From: Pyropia yezoensis
Taxonomy: Eukaryota; Rhodophyta; Bangiophyceae; Bangiales; Bangiaceae
Direction: 5' to 3'
DNA: 64,000 nt
NCBI GenBank assembly: GCA_009829735.1
Contig: CM020618.1
Coordinates: 15,606,568-15,670,567, forward strand
The notes below the pieces were generated by a model that was not told the origin of the DNA, ran no database searches, and worked only from the letters and a program-made list of their open reading frames with translations. Below are positions 9,840 to 19,624 of the stretch, piece after piece; position 1 is the stretch's first letter; each line of letters opens with the position of its first letter. A program made the translations under genes and the position numbers.

Positions 9840-11418
9840 CATAGCTCACACGCACGAGATTCGCTCCGCCCCACCGACCGCTCAAGACTCCCCGCCCACC
9901 ACGCATCCCACGGAGTGTTTGAGTGTGCCACATAGTCCATGTCCCCAACAACGTGGAGATGTGCCTCTGCGCGCGACAGCATAACGTTCATGCGGCGCCT
10001 ATCCCCGGTAAAGCGCATCATGCGACTCCGTGTCTGTTGGTCGTCTCTGGGGATTGAGCGGGCAAGTGACAAGAACACACAATCCACGGAAGCTCCCTGG
10101 GAGCCGTCCACGGTTGCCACGTCCACAGTGTACTTGTAGTGCGTCCGCTGTGGGCGACGGATGGTCGCACGCACTCGCCGCACAGCCGCGTCGAGCAACC
10201 GCCGCTGTGCCGTGTACGGGCTCAGCACGAGTACGCGTAGGTCACCCATAGGATGGGACGCCCAGCCACGCAGAATGTTCCGTAGCTCGTCTTCCACTAC
10301 GCGCACCTCCACCAGGTTCGAAACACCCTTGGTATCTGGATTGAAGTCCTCTTGCCGATCTTGGGGTGGTAGCTGGGAGGTGCTGGTAATCTCAAGCGGC
10401 CTCCGAGACGCGCGTACCAGCCAGTCGGGCCGTAGGGGTACAGCATTGTCCCATGACGCCTTGTTCCCCATCATACCAGCGCCAACAGGGATTGAGGAGT
10501 AAAACAGGCCCCTCACTATCGTCCAAAAAATCGGTCGCAGTCGATGCTGGTGAGTGAGGGTGAGCTGCGGGTGGTCCCGCTGGAGACGCTCAAACACGCT
10601 GTCGCCCATTGCGATGAGGTCGCCGGTGTACCGCATCCCACTGCTCGGCGGCAACTGTGCGGGGTCGCCCATAAACACCACACAGCGCGTCATCCTCGCG
10701 GCCTCATCGCCACCCTCTCCGGCAGCCCGGACGACAGCAGACACGGCCGCAGGGATGCTTTGTCGAAGCCGCCTCGTCCACGATGATGACATGGTAGCCA
10801 AGGTCACCGATGGCGTTCCCCGTCGAGGTGGCGGTAGTAGTCACCACAATAGGAGCACCCTGAGCGACTTGCGAATGCAGTCGCCGCACCGACTTCTTGA
10901 CGGCCGCATTCGCCTCCACGAGTTCATCCCCTGCCGCTTGTGCGTCACGGACGCTGGTTGGGTCATTCGAGCCGGAAGCTCCCAAGCTCTGGAGCAAGGC
11001 CTCATGGGCTGCCGCTGCCGCCTCCTGTCGCCTGACCACGTCGGGGTAGACGCGAGGTAGTAGGTCCTTGACAACAGCGTCAATGTGCGTGGCGGCGATC
11101 GGATCGCCCTTTGGTGGTGCCAGCCCGACTCGCAACAGTACTGGCATCCGGGCCCCCACCACAGAACCAAACGCCTGTGACAGGCTTTTCAGGTAACGCC
11201 GACCCCAGTCATGACGTTCCAGTAGCGCGTGAAGGGACAGCAGCGCCGACACAATCTGGTCACATGCGGCATTGGTCCTCGACACCAGCAGCAGCCTTGT
11301 CATGATCGGCCCCCCGCCTCCACACCCACAGCCGCGCCGAATTAGCTCCATGGCAACCCCCAGAATGGTCCGCGTCTTGCCCGTGCCTGGTGGACTCGTC
11401 ACGAGTACACAGGAGACA
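9840..11418 (-). CDS. SF1B (UPF1-like) RNA/DNA helicase, 5' end lost in gap, one frameshift
   Basis: Superfamily 1 helicase core in order: motif I SPPGTGKTRT (next to the gap), Ib LLVSRTNAACDQ, motif II VIIVDEAAST (near 10780), motif III GDPAQLPP, motif IV LTHQHRLRP, LSPYTAQRRLL, motif V VDGSQGASVDCVF and motif VI RRRMNVMLSRA. It is therefore an ATP-dependent helicase of the UPF1/SMUBP2/DNA2 group. The N-terminal domains fall in the 500-N gap. One extra base in the AAA of ACAAAGC right after the DEAA motif (near 10767) shifts the frame; the two frames otherwise join exactly. That is either an assembly error or an inactivating mutation. The reading frame continues beyond the core into low-complexity sequence, so the 3' end is approximate. 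Confidence 0.8.
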
Positions 11419-11918
11419 NNNNNNNNNNNNNNNNNNNNNNNNNNNNNNNNNNNNNNNNNNNNNNNNNNNNNNNNNNNNNNNNNNNNNNNNNNNNNNNNNN
11501 NNNNNNNNNNNNNNNNNNNNNNNNNNNNNNNNNNNNNNNNNNNNNNNNNNNNNNNNNNNNNNNNNNNNNNNNNNNNNNNNNNNNNNNNNNNNNNNNNNNN
11601 NNNNNNNNNNNNNNNNNNNNNNNNNNNNNNNNNNNNNNNNNNNNNNNNNNNNNNNNNNNNNNNNNNNNNNNNNNNNNNNNNNNNNNNNNNNNNNNNNNNN
11701 NNNNNNNNNNNNNNNNNNNNNNNNNNNNNNNNNNNNNNNNNNNNNNNNNNNNNNNNNNNNNNNNNNNNNNNNNNNNNNNNNNNNNNNNNNNNNNNNNNNN
11801 NNNNNNNNNNNNNNNNNNNNNNNNNNNNNNNNNNNNNNNNNNNNNNNNNNNNNNNNNNNNNNNNNNNNNNNNNNNNNNNNNNNNNNNNNNNNNNNNNNNN
11901 NNNNNNNNNNNNNNNNNN
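11419..11918. other. Assembly gap (500 N)
   Basis: Exactly 500 N, the conventional length for a gap of unknown size. It removes the 5' part of the helicase gene. Sequence resumes with GC-rich simple sequence and array C. Confidence 1.
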
Positions 11919-12120
11919 CGCGCGCACTGGGAGAAGAGAGGCGGGGGGGGGGCGGGGGGAGCGGGGGGGGCAGAGCGAGCAAGCGCGCGCACTATGAGCG
12001 GAGGGGTGAGCATCCGATGAGGGAACGCGGCGAGCATGGAAAGCAGGCTCAGCAGAAGCGCACGCGCGCGCGTACGTAGAGTACAGTACATGCAGAATGC
12101 ACATGGGAAGACGCCTAAAT

Positions 12121-12475
12121 TTCGGGACGCATTTCACCTGGCCCCCCCTCTGAGACCGTCCCTGGTGTCGTCCAGTGATCGTGGACCCCCAAATTTCGAG
12201 ACGCATTTCACCTGGCCCCCCGTCTGAGACCGTCCCTGGTGTCGTCCAGTGATCGTGGTCGCCCAAATTTCGGGACGCATTTCACCTGGCCCCCCGTCTG
12301 AGACCGTCCCTGGTGTCGTCCAGTGATCGTGGACCCCCAAATTTCGAGACGCATTTCACCTGGCCCCCCGTCTGAGACCGTCCCTGGTGTCGTCCAGTGA
12401 TCGAGGACGCCTAAACTTCGGGACGCATTTCACCTGGCCCCCCGTCTGAGACCGTCCCTGGTGTCGCCCAGTAGG
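12121..12475 (+). repeat. Core-repeat array C (+ orientation, 5 copies)
   Basis: Five copies of the core at a period of about 74 bases. The spacer differs from arrays A/B: GACCCCCAAATTTCGAGACG, then CATTTCACCTGGCCCCCC, then GTCTGAGACCGTCC. The last copy is degenerate (GGTGTCGCCCAGTAG). Array E uses this same spacer family in inverted orientation. The array lies between the 3' end of the HSP70 gene and the missing 5' end of the helicase. Confidence 0.92.
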
Positions 12476-12665
12476 GTTCTAGACCGACATGGAACAAACG
12501 CATTTTCTAGTTGCAACCGACCCACGAGCATGTCGAGTGCGACCAACAAGCGTGTACATTCGCACGCACTACAACTCAAATGCAACACGAACGACAATGT
12601 GTACCCACCGACCCCCCCCCCCCCCCCCCCCCCCCTCCCCCCTCGACAAGGTTCCCACAATATCC

Positions 12666-14900
12666 TCACTTGTCGCCGTGTGCCTCGCCCTTGTCCTCGA
12701 CACCATCGCCACTGTTCGTGACGTCTTTGTCCGCCGACGTCTCTCGGGGGCGCTTGACACCCGCGCCATCTGACGCCTGCTCATCACCACTGTTCATGAC
12801 GTCCTTGTCCGCCGACGTCTCTCGGGGACGCTTGACAGGGGCGCCGCCCCGGGCTGTCGCAGCCGTAGCTGCCGCCTGCAGGTTGTTCGCCTTCCCCATG
12901 AGCTCCACGAACTTCTCCTTAACCTCTGCCCTGCGGCGTGCCATGTCTTCCAGTGACACTGTCCTCGGACGGGCGTCCTTGATCCACTCCTTGCACTTCT
13001 CCGCGAGCGACGAGAGGGAGTCCTTGTCGTCCTCGGATACACTGTTGGTCACCGCGGCATCGGCCTTGTCAGTGCGCTTGACGACCGCGTCGCAAAACTC
13101 GTACAGCACGTCGCGCTCGTTCTCCCAGTTGCGCCGACTCGCCGCGTCCACCCGGAATCCATCAGCAGCTGCCAGCATTCGCGCCATCGCCTCCTCATCG
13201 GTCTTGCGGAGTGTGTTGTCGATAGTCAGCCGTACTACCGGCGCCGCCGGATCTGCGCACATATCTTTGGCGGTGACGTTGAGCACACCACTCACGTCGA
13301 CCTCAAACGTAACGCGGACGTTGGGAAGCCCGTCAAGAGGCCACACCAAGTTGCGGATGGTAAAGGTACCCAGTAAGCGTGCATCATGGGAGAACGCCGC
13401 GTCGCCCTCAAAGACCTTGAACTCGATCTCCTTCTGCCTGCCAGGGGTCCTGTCCTGCGTCGTGAACGCCTTGGTGAACGTGGCCGGCAGCGCCGCGTTT
13501 CGTTCAATAACCCGCTCCAACGCATGGTTATAGCCCACCTCCACCCCCAAGCTCAGGGGAGTGACGTCCATCAACAACAGGCGACCTGCTAGCCCGCTAT
13601 CCGCTCCCTCGCCGGACAGGCTCCACACGTGATCGGCCGCCCCGAGTGCCACGGCCTCGTCCGCGTCCAGTCGCGCAGAGATCTTTGCCGACGGGAAGCG
13701 TTCCTGCAGGAGCCGCCGAAACCCCGGGATCCGCGAAGAACCCCCAACGAGTACAATGTCGCCAATCTTGAGGCTTGTGCGTCGCTGCGGGTTCTTCCGC
13801 ACATCCTGGACCCGCGCCTCGTCCATCGTCTTTTGGATAATGTCGACGGCACGGGTGTAGAGGTCCGCGCACCACTGGTCGAGGTCTGGCCGACGGATCT
13901 CCATCTCAAACTCGTCGTCCTCGCCGAGACCGGACGGAATCGAGAGATCGCTGCGAGTCGCGGTAGACAACGTGATCTTGGCTTCCACACACGCCTTCCT
14001 CAAGCGCGCGTCCAGCTTGACACTCAGCGCCTTGCCTTTCCGCGCCGCCAACAGCTTGTCGCGAACCTTGTCGGCAATGCGGGCGTCGACGTCCTCTCCC
14101 CCCAGATGCGGGTCACCGCCTGTGGCAAGTACAGACACAAACGGTTGCGACATGGTCTCTGACTTGCCAATCTTAATGACCGTAACGTCGAAGGTGCCGC
14201 CACCAAAGTCCACGACCACGATGTGGCGGCTGCCGGCAAGTTGACCCTCGTCGACAGCAGCCGTGTCGATGTACCCCATGGCGATCGCAGCCGCCGTCGG
14301 CTCGTTCAGCAACGTGATAAGGTGGGCGCGCGTGCCCAGGCGAACCGCGGCCTTGGTCGCCTCACGCTGATCGTTGTTGAAGTGTGCTGGTACGGTGACG
14401 ATGACAGAGGTGGCCTCCCCGTTGAGCTGCTTCTCCGCCATTGTGATGAGGTGATCGATGATAAAGCCACTGATCTGCTCACTGGAGAACTCGCATTGCT
14501 TGCCTTGATAGTCCACATGCACGAACGGAGCGTCCGTCGTCTTACCGTCTTGTAGGTTCTTGACGGTGTAGCGCAAGGTCTTCACGTCTCGCTGGACGCA
14601 AGGCGCTGACCAGGGCTGGCCAATGAGCCTCTTGATCGTGTAGACGGTGTTGCCTGGGTTGGTGGTCAAGTTGGCGATAGCCCCGTACCCGACTGTCATA
14701 CCGTCCTCCGTGAAGGACACGACTGAGGGAGTCGTGGACTTACCCTGTTCGTCCTTGACAACGCGTGCAACGCTTCCCTTGGCGAGGCTGCGATGGGCAA
14801 CCACCGAGAATGTCGTCCCGAGGTCGATTCCGAGGTGGAGATGCGCCTTCCTCGTCTTGTGCCCTCCTGCGCGCTCATCGTTCCCGTCCTTGTGCTCCAT
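12666..14900 (-). CDS. HSP70-family chaperone, divergent, cytosolic/nuclear type
   Basis: A 744-residue product from the ATG at 14898-14900; the slightly longer frame begins with GTG. The nucleotide-binding domain is complete: GIDLGTTFSVV (about residue 23), VIVTVPAHFNNDQREATKAA, NEPTAAAIAMG, VVVDFGGGTFDVTVI, LGGEDVDARI and IVLVGGSSRIPG. The substrate-binding domain follows (DVTPLSLGVE, then a beta-sandwich ending VTAKDM) with a helical lid. It lacks the C-terminal EEVD that recruits TPR co-chaperones and has no signal or transit peptide. Instead it ends with two 22-residue units containing VKRPRETSADKDV, made by a 66-base tandem duplication; KRPR could act as a nuclear signal. It has no introns and is about 100 residues longer than usual HSP70. 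Array C follows its 3' end. Confidence 0.9.
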   Translation of the reverse strand: MEHKDGNDERAGGHKTRKAHLHLGIDLGTTFSVVAHRSLAKGSVARVVKDEQGKSTTPSVVSFTEDGMTVGYGAIANLTTNPGNTVYTIKRLIGQPWSAPCVQRDVKTLRYTVKNLQDGKTTDAPFVHVDYQGKQCEFSSEQISGFIIDHLITMAEKQLNGEATSVIVTVPAHFNNDQREATKAAVRLGTRAHLITLLNEPTAAAIAMGYIDTAAVDEGQLAGSRHIVVVDFGGGTFDVTVIKIGKSETMSQPFVSVLATGGDPHLGGEDVDARIADKVRDKLLAARKGKALSVKLDARLRKACVEAKITLSTATRSDLSIPSGLGEDDEFEMEIRRPDLDQWCADLYTRAVDIIQKTMDEARVQDVRKNPQRRTSLKIGDIVLVGGSSRIPGFRRLLQERFPSAKISARLDADEAVALGAADHVWSLSGEGADSGLAGRLLLMDVTPLSLGVEVGYNHALERVIERNAALPATFTKAFTTQDRTPGRQKEIEFKVFEGDAAFSHDARLLGTFTIRNLVWPLDGLPNVRVTFEVDVSGVLNVTAKDMCADPAAPVVRLTIDNTLRKTDEEAMARMLAAADGFRVDAASRRNWENERDVLYEFCDAVVKRTDKADAAVTNSVSEDDKDSLSSLAEKCKEWIKDARPRTVSLEDMARRRAEVKEKFVELMGKANNLQAAATAATARGGAPVKRPRETSADKDVMNSGDEQASDGAGVKRPRETSADKDVTNSGDGVEDKGEAHGDK

Positions 14901-14972
14901 GGTTGTCTGGCTGGCACACGACCTTGGCAGTCGCTGCGACCCACAGCCGCCCAACGTGGACAGGGAGGAGCG

Positions 14973-15254
14973 AGGCCCACGGAGCGGGGTAGACGCCGCG
15001 CAGCGACCACACGCCAGGGGCGCGCGTCAGCGGCGCATATAAGAGAGAGGGGAGTGGGGGGCCTGTGGGGGCGGGGAGGGGGGCGGGGAGGGGGTTAGGT
15101 GGTTGGTAGAGAGGGGCCCACGGAGCGGGGTAGACGCCGCGCAGCGACCACACGCCAGGGGCGCGCGTCAGCGGCGCATATAAGAGAGAGGGGAGTGGGG
15201 GGCCTGTGGGGGCGGGGAGGCGGGCGGGGAGGGGGGTGGGTGGTTGGTAGAGAG
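14973..15254. repeat. Two 141-bp tandem copies with CATATAAGAG (promoter-like)
   Basis: A 141-base unit repeated twice (14973-15113, 15114-15254) directly upstream of the HSP70 start. Each copy carries GCGGCGCATATAAGAGAGAG, a TATA-like element, preceded by GACGCCGCGCAGCGACCACA. The duplication is almost exact. I see no clear heat-shock element (inverted nGAAn units). It is probably the HSP70 promoter, although the TATA reads better on the + strand. Confidence 0.6.
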
Positions 15255-15440
15255 GGGTGGGGGCGCGTCAGAGGGCGGGGGGGGGCGTCAGAGGGCGATG
15301 GGGCGTCAGAGGGCGGGGGGGCGTCAGAGGGCGATGGGGCGTCAGAGGGCGGGGGGGCGTCAGAGGGCGGGGGGGCGTCAGATGGCGGGAGCGTCAGAGG
15401 GCGGGGCGGGGGGGGGGGGGGGGGGGGGGGGAGGGGAGGG
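15255..15440. repeat. Short tandem repeats GGCGTCAGAGGGCG and a G tract
   Basis: About nine copies of a 17-20 base unit built on GGGGCGTCAGAGGGCG, followed by a run of about 20 G at 15411-15431. Encoded frames are low-complexity only. Confidence 0.85.
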
Positions 15441-16412
15441 CGGTTGAGCGGGGACGGTGGACGACAGGGGAGTTGGGCAGGGGTGGGGCAGGACGATTGC
15501 AGAGGCGAGAAGGGGGAGCGGATGTTGCGCGCTCGGGTGAGGCCGGGCGTCCCCTCGACCGCGACGAGGACAGTTGAGTCCGCGTGCTGGTGGTTAAACA
15601 GCAAGGGAGTGCCGGGTCCGGCCGGACCCACAACTCACAGCACAATATCAAACGACCTGAAATGGACACGACTTGATTATCGACCACGTTGTGGTCGATA
15701 ATCAAGGCGCGGTTTGTCTGTGCACCTCTCAACCCCCACACCCCAAGCCCACCGCACCCCATGGAGTGCGACCCATCCACTGGCACCCCTTCGTGTCCCA
15801 CGCACCGCACCCTCTACTCACCGCGCGCCCTGGGACGAGAGCCTTTGACCAACGCCTCGCCATGTCCCGCCTACTGCACCCGCCATCGGGTGCGAGCCTT
15901 TCACCCATGCTAGACCCACGCGCCCTCTCGGCCCGCAACACCCGCCTCGACACGCTCCCACGCCGACGGATTCCATCGGTACCAACCACATCCCAAGGGT
16001 CGCCCTTCAGCCCATGTGAGCTGGAATAATTGTTCATTGGATACCCACTTGCACCCCTCGGTCGACCTACCATGCCCCCCCCCCCCCCATTCCTAATGCC
16101 AACACTCCCCTCTTCGGGATGGACCTCGACCGTGGTCGTGCCATCTTCCGGCGTCCTTTCAGTCGACCACACACCCCCGCCCCCCCCCCCCAGTCACCCC
16201 CCCCCCCCCCCCCCCCCCCCGACCCCATCTACCCTACTCCGTCACTCTCCCCCCCCCCCAACCCCCCCCCCCCCCCTCTAACCTCCTCTCCCCTCGAGCC
16301 ACCCCAGCGCCAGGCACCACCGCCCCGCTCCTTTTTTCGCCTCCCCCCCGACCAACTTCTGCGACAACCCCCACCCCCTATTCCGACCCCCCCCTCGCCC
16401 CCACCCCCCCCG

Positions 16413-16445
<33 letters not shown>

Positions 16446-16633
16446 TGCACCGCCCCCCTCGCACCATACGCACCACGCCCACGTGGGCGCCGGGTGTGCC
16501 GCATCGTACTTATCGACCAGTACCCCTGTGCACTGCCGTGGCGCGAGCCCGTGTGGTCGTTCGCGGTGTGTCGACAAGGACAAGAGGTCGGCGCGGATCA
16601 GGGCTGTCGGCGTTCGCTATTTGGCGAGGCCAC
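15441..16633. other. Intergenic, C-rich, no gene seen
   Basis: No convincing gene. It holds a perfect hairpin (15673-15707), C-rich stretches at 16080-16300 and a 33-base C tract at 16413-16445. A proline-rich frame through the C tracts is a composition artefact. Confidence 0.5.
15673..15707. other. Perfect 16-bp hairpin
   Basis: CTTGATTATCGACCAC, loop GTT, then GTGGTCGATAATCAAG: two perfectly complementary 16-base arms with a 3-base loop. The sequence is less GC-rich than its surroundings. It could be a DNA cruciform site, a binding site for a dimeric protein or the scar of a small inverted-repeat element. Confidence 0.9.
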
Positions 16634-17902
16634 ATGCACCGCGACAAAGCCGCCCCTCCGTTTTACGCCCGAACTGTACTACAAGATGGCCGTGTTCTAC
16701 CCACCCTACCTCCGTGTGCATGCGCGTCCTGTGCGGGACATGCTGTCGCGGAGGAAAGTGATAGCGAGGAGTTATGTGACGCCATCCGCCGATGTGTGCG
16801 CGAACTACTGCAGACAGACCCCGCCACCTGGCTTGACGGTCCTCCGACTGCGCCTCTGGACGATGAGGGTGCCGGCGGTTCAAGGGCGATACCCACCGGC
16901 GAACAAGCCGTACCTGAGTGCGATGGCCGACTACTTATGGCTGCACCGGGGCGGGGTGTGCCACCCAGTGACGCAAGGCCCACAGCAACACGCGTGGACG
17001 TTCCTGGTCATCAGGATGTGGTGGCGCACCCAGAGCCCGACCGTGGTGACGTGGCGGCGTCGGAACGCGACCAAGCGCCGTCTGCGGCGGTCAAGGTTAC
17101 AGACGCACGTCAAATGGGCGCCTCTGTGGCGGAGCGCGTTCCCACGCTGAGTCCGCGGACCCTTCCCGGGACGCCCCCGGTGGAGGCGGCCTTCCGGCCG
17201 GCCGCGGCGAATGACCGCAGTCGCACCGCCGAGCGCATCGCACGTATCGCTGCCGCGGAAGAGGGGTGGTACAAGAGCGCTATTGACGGGGACGTCCGCG
17301 TCGCAGAAAAGACGTCAAGTTCAGCGGCGAAGGCTGTCGGGCTATCCGTCGCTGTTGAAGGTGATGCGGCCAACAAGCTCGGCAGCGCACGCGAAACGTA
17401 CGAGCATGCCACAAGAAGGCGCAGGTCCGCGCAAGCCGCCTACTTGGCACGCGAGGAGGCCCTGTCACCGGCGACCGCAAGAACGCAGGAGCTGCAAGTC
17501 ACTGTGGCCCATGTGACGGAGGACATCAAGGCTGCCGAGTCCCGCCTTCAAGCGGCGATGACAGCACTGGACGAGACCATGTCCAGTTCAAGCGCCCTGG
17601 CGGAACGACAAGAAACGGAAGCTGCCGTGCTCGAGGGGGACGCTGAGGACCTCTCTTCAAGATTGGGGTCCATGCGGCTCCGCATTGTGAGCCTACGGAG
17701 CGCGGTGGAAGGACGCCCTCTCCCGGCGCTTCCCGAGTCCAAGCCACTGGATGACACCACGGAAGACCAAGGGGATCGGCCACCCTCTGCAAGGCACGAC
17801 GGAGAGGAACCTCGCACGGGGACGAGTCCTCCCAGAAAGCGCAGGAAGCAAGTCCAAGAGGGCACGTTGGACAACATGGAACCAACCCCCAAGAGGGAAT
17901 GA
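16634..17902 (+). CDS. Coiled-coil protein beside CALPGE gene B
   Basis: A 422-residue product from the ATG at 16634; the frame is open further upstream but through C-rich sequence. Residues about 1-75 contain CACASC and two helices (EELCDAIRRCVRELLQ). About 75-215 are low-complexity and acidic. About 215-380 form a long Ala/Glu/Arg-rich coiled coil (RTAERIARIAAAEEGW, SARETYEHATRRRRSAQ, AAESRLQAAMTALDE, EDLSSRLGSMRLRI). The tail is basic, with an NLS-like PPRKRRKQ. I recognise no family. It converges on the CALPGE-B gene with 189 bases between the stops. The coiled coil resembles in style, though not clearly in sequence, the C-terminal part of the 1663-4410 product. Confidence 0.55.
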   Translation: MHRDKAAPPFYARTVLQDGRVLPTLPPCACASCAGHAVAEESDSEELCDAIRRCVRELLQTDPATWLDGPPTAPLDDEGAGGSRAIPTGEQAVPECDGRLLMAAPGRGVPPSDARPTATRVDVPGHQDVVAHPEPDRGDVAASERDQAPSAAVKVTDARQMGASVAERVPTLSPRTLPGTPPVEAAFRPAAANDRSRTAERIARIAAAEEGWYKSAIDGDVRVAEKTSSSAAKAVGLSVAVEGDAANKLGSARETYEHATRRRRSAQAAYLAREEALSPATARTQELQVTVAHVTEDIKAAESRLQAAMTALDETMSSSSALAERQETEAAVLEGDAEDLSSRLGSMRLRIVSLRSAVEGRPLPALPESKPLDDTTEDQGDRPPSARHDGEEPRTGTSPPRKRRKQVQEGTLDNMEPTPKRE

Positions 17903-18091
17903 ACATTCTATGCCCTGGTTGTACAGAGCGCATGAACACGAACTGTGCTGTGCTTGGGGCGGGAAGCAAGCAACGGCGTGGGGGTTGGTGAACAAGACAA
18001 GTAGGTGGTAGTGTGTGGCCAACAGCCGCTTCTGTCTTTACAAACACAACTCCGCGTAGCTTTCACACGGGACACTCACTCCCACAGCTCT

Positions 18092-19288
18092 TCAAAGCGA
18101 CACGTCGGGCTTGTCGTCGTTGTCTTCGACAGCAAAGGTGTGGATTGCAGAGTGCCAAAAGTCGTCAAAGTATCCCGCCACCAGCAGTGCCACCCGACAA
18201 CGCGACAGGGTCCCCTCCCTGGCATTTGGCGTGAAGTCCTTGTGCGATGCACGCACGGGGGGGGTGGATTCGCCCGGTAGTGCACAGTGCCATATCCACT
18301 CAGTGTCCTGGATCTCCATGGGAATAACACACCGAACAGGTGCGGCCCCGCCCATGTGCTTCTTCAACCACGCATAGAACCGCATCAGCCATGCTTTCGA
18401 CACCTCGTCCACAGCGCGTAACTGACAGGCGTGCAAAAAGCGCTCCACCATCGCCGAAGTGACGGGCCTGGGGTGTTGCTGCTGCTCGGGAAGTACTCTG
18501 GTAGCTCTTCCCCTTTTCTTCCGCCTCACACTTGTCAATCCGGCGCGCTCCTTAGCCTTGGCCAACAAATCATCAAACGACGCCTCCACTTCCGGTGCGA
18601 CCGAGGACGGGGCTGGTCGCTCGCCGTTGTCCGCCACTATCGCGGGGGCACCGGCGACGGGTGGAGTGGAGCCCAGAACAGTCGTGATAAAGTCAGCGCC
18701 TGTGGACTCTGCTGCAGGGGCCGTACGGGGTCCTTTGCTCTCCGCCTCAGCGACGGGTGGCATGGCAGCAATACCGGACGCCGAGTTTGTGTCAGGAATC
18801 CGCCGATTCCTACCTTCCAGTGCACCTGAGGAGGGTCGGACAGAAACCATGGAAATGGTACCAGCTTCGCGAGCTGCCGACCTGGTTGGCCCTAGACCAA
18901 TCTGCCCGCCGTATTGTATACGCACGTACTCATCTGCAGCGTCTAATACTTGCCTCGGGATGGACTGGTCACCGCACGGCAGCATGAGCACGTCGGCAGC
19001 ATTGTCAATGTCTGTGCGCCCCCTGTACACAAACAGGTACACCCCAAAATGCCGCCCCTGCCTGTGTTGTTGAACGTGCGTGGCGCAGGAAGCGAGTCCA
19101 GATACAATGACGCGCGAGACAGTGGTCACGTGCCACGACACGGTCCGTGTCACGACGTCAAGCCCGCCTTCGACAGCGTGGCTATCAGCACCCTTGAAGA
19201 GGCAGTTGAATGGGTACCCGTGACGTTCCCGGTCGCCCTGTCCATGACCGCGGAAACGCCCATCACGGCGCTCTTCAGAGCCCGTCAT
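18092..19288 (-). CDS. CALPGE-domain protein B (novel family)
   Basis: A 398-residue product from the ATG at 19286-19288; the longer frame begins with GTG. Residues about 70-130 include a hydrophobic segment HFGVYLFVYRG that may correspond to QRFFVCVHP in paralogue A. The middle is disordered and contains the basic patch VRRKKRGRATR. Residues about 280-382 are the shared domain (MVERFLHAC, VSKAWLMRFYAWLKK, EWIWHCALPGE, SRCRVALLV, FW). Compared with paralogue A it has one 3-residue insertion before RVAL. There is no signal peptide or membrane span. It converges with the coiled-coil gene 16634-17902, and array D lies upstream of its start. The family is unknown to me. Confidence 0.6.
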   Translation of the reverse strand: MTGSEERRDGRFRGHGQGDRERHGYPFNCLFKGADSHAVEGGLDVVTRTVSWHVTTVSRVIVSGLASCATHVQQHRQGRHFGVYLFVYRGRTDIDNAADVLMLPCGDQSIPRQVLDAADEYVRIQYGGQIGLGPTRSAAREAGTISMVSVRPSSGALEGRNRRIPDTNSASGIAAMPPVAEAESKGPRTAPAAESTGADFITTVLGSTPPVAGAPAIVADNGERPAPSSVAPEVEASFDDLLAKAKERAGLTSVRRKKRGRATRVLPEQQQHPRPVTSAMVERFLHACQLRAVDEVSKAWLMRFYAWLKKHMGGAAPVRCVIPMEIQDTEWIWHCALPGESTPPVRASHKDFTPNAREGTLSRCRVALLVAGYFDDFWHSAIHTFAVEDNDDKPDVSL

Positions 19289-19624
19289 GCCGTACACTGA
19301 CCAGTCGCGCTTGTCAGGGGAGGGTTCCGACCACCACCAAGACCACGTCACAGGGCACGACAGAGTATCGAGAGGAAGGGATTGGCGGGAACTTGGCGGG
19401 CGGGCGGGGAAAGAGAGGAGGCTTGGTGCAGGGGGGGGGGGGGGGGGGGGGGGTTGTGACAGCAGGAATAGTGTTGACGCGGACGAGGGTTCGCTAGGAG
19501 AGGTGACAAAGGATGGCCGGGAAAGACGTTAAGGCCTTACAAAAGGAGCGGGGCAGGACACTGGCTGGGCGAAGGGTCGTGGATGCACAGGGTGCCCACT
19601 ACAAGCGGCTCATCTTCATTTAGG

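Noticed and set aside
14901..14954. Longer HSP70 start
   Set aside because: First codon is GTG; ATG at 14900 gives a normal N-terminus before the GIDLGTT motif.
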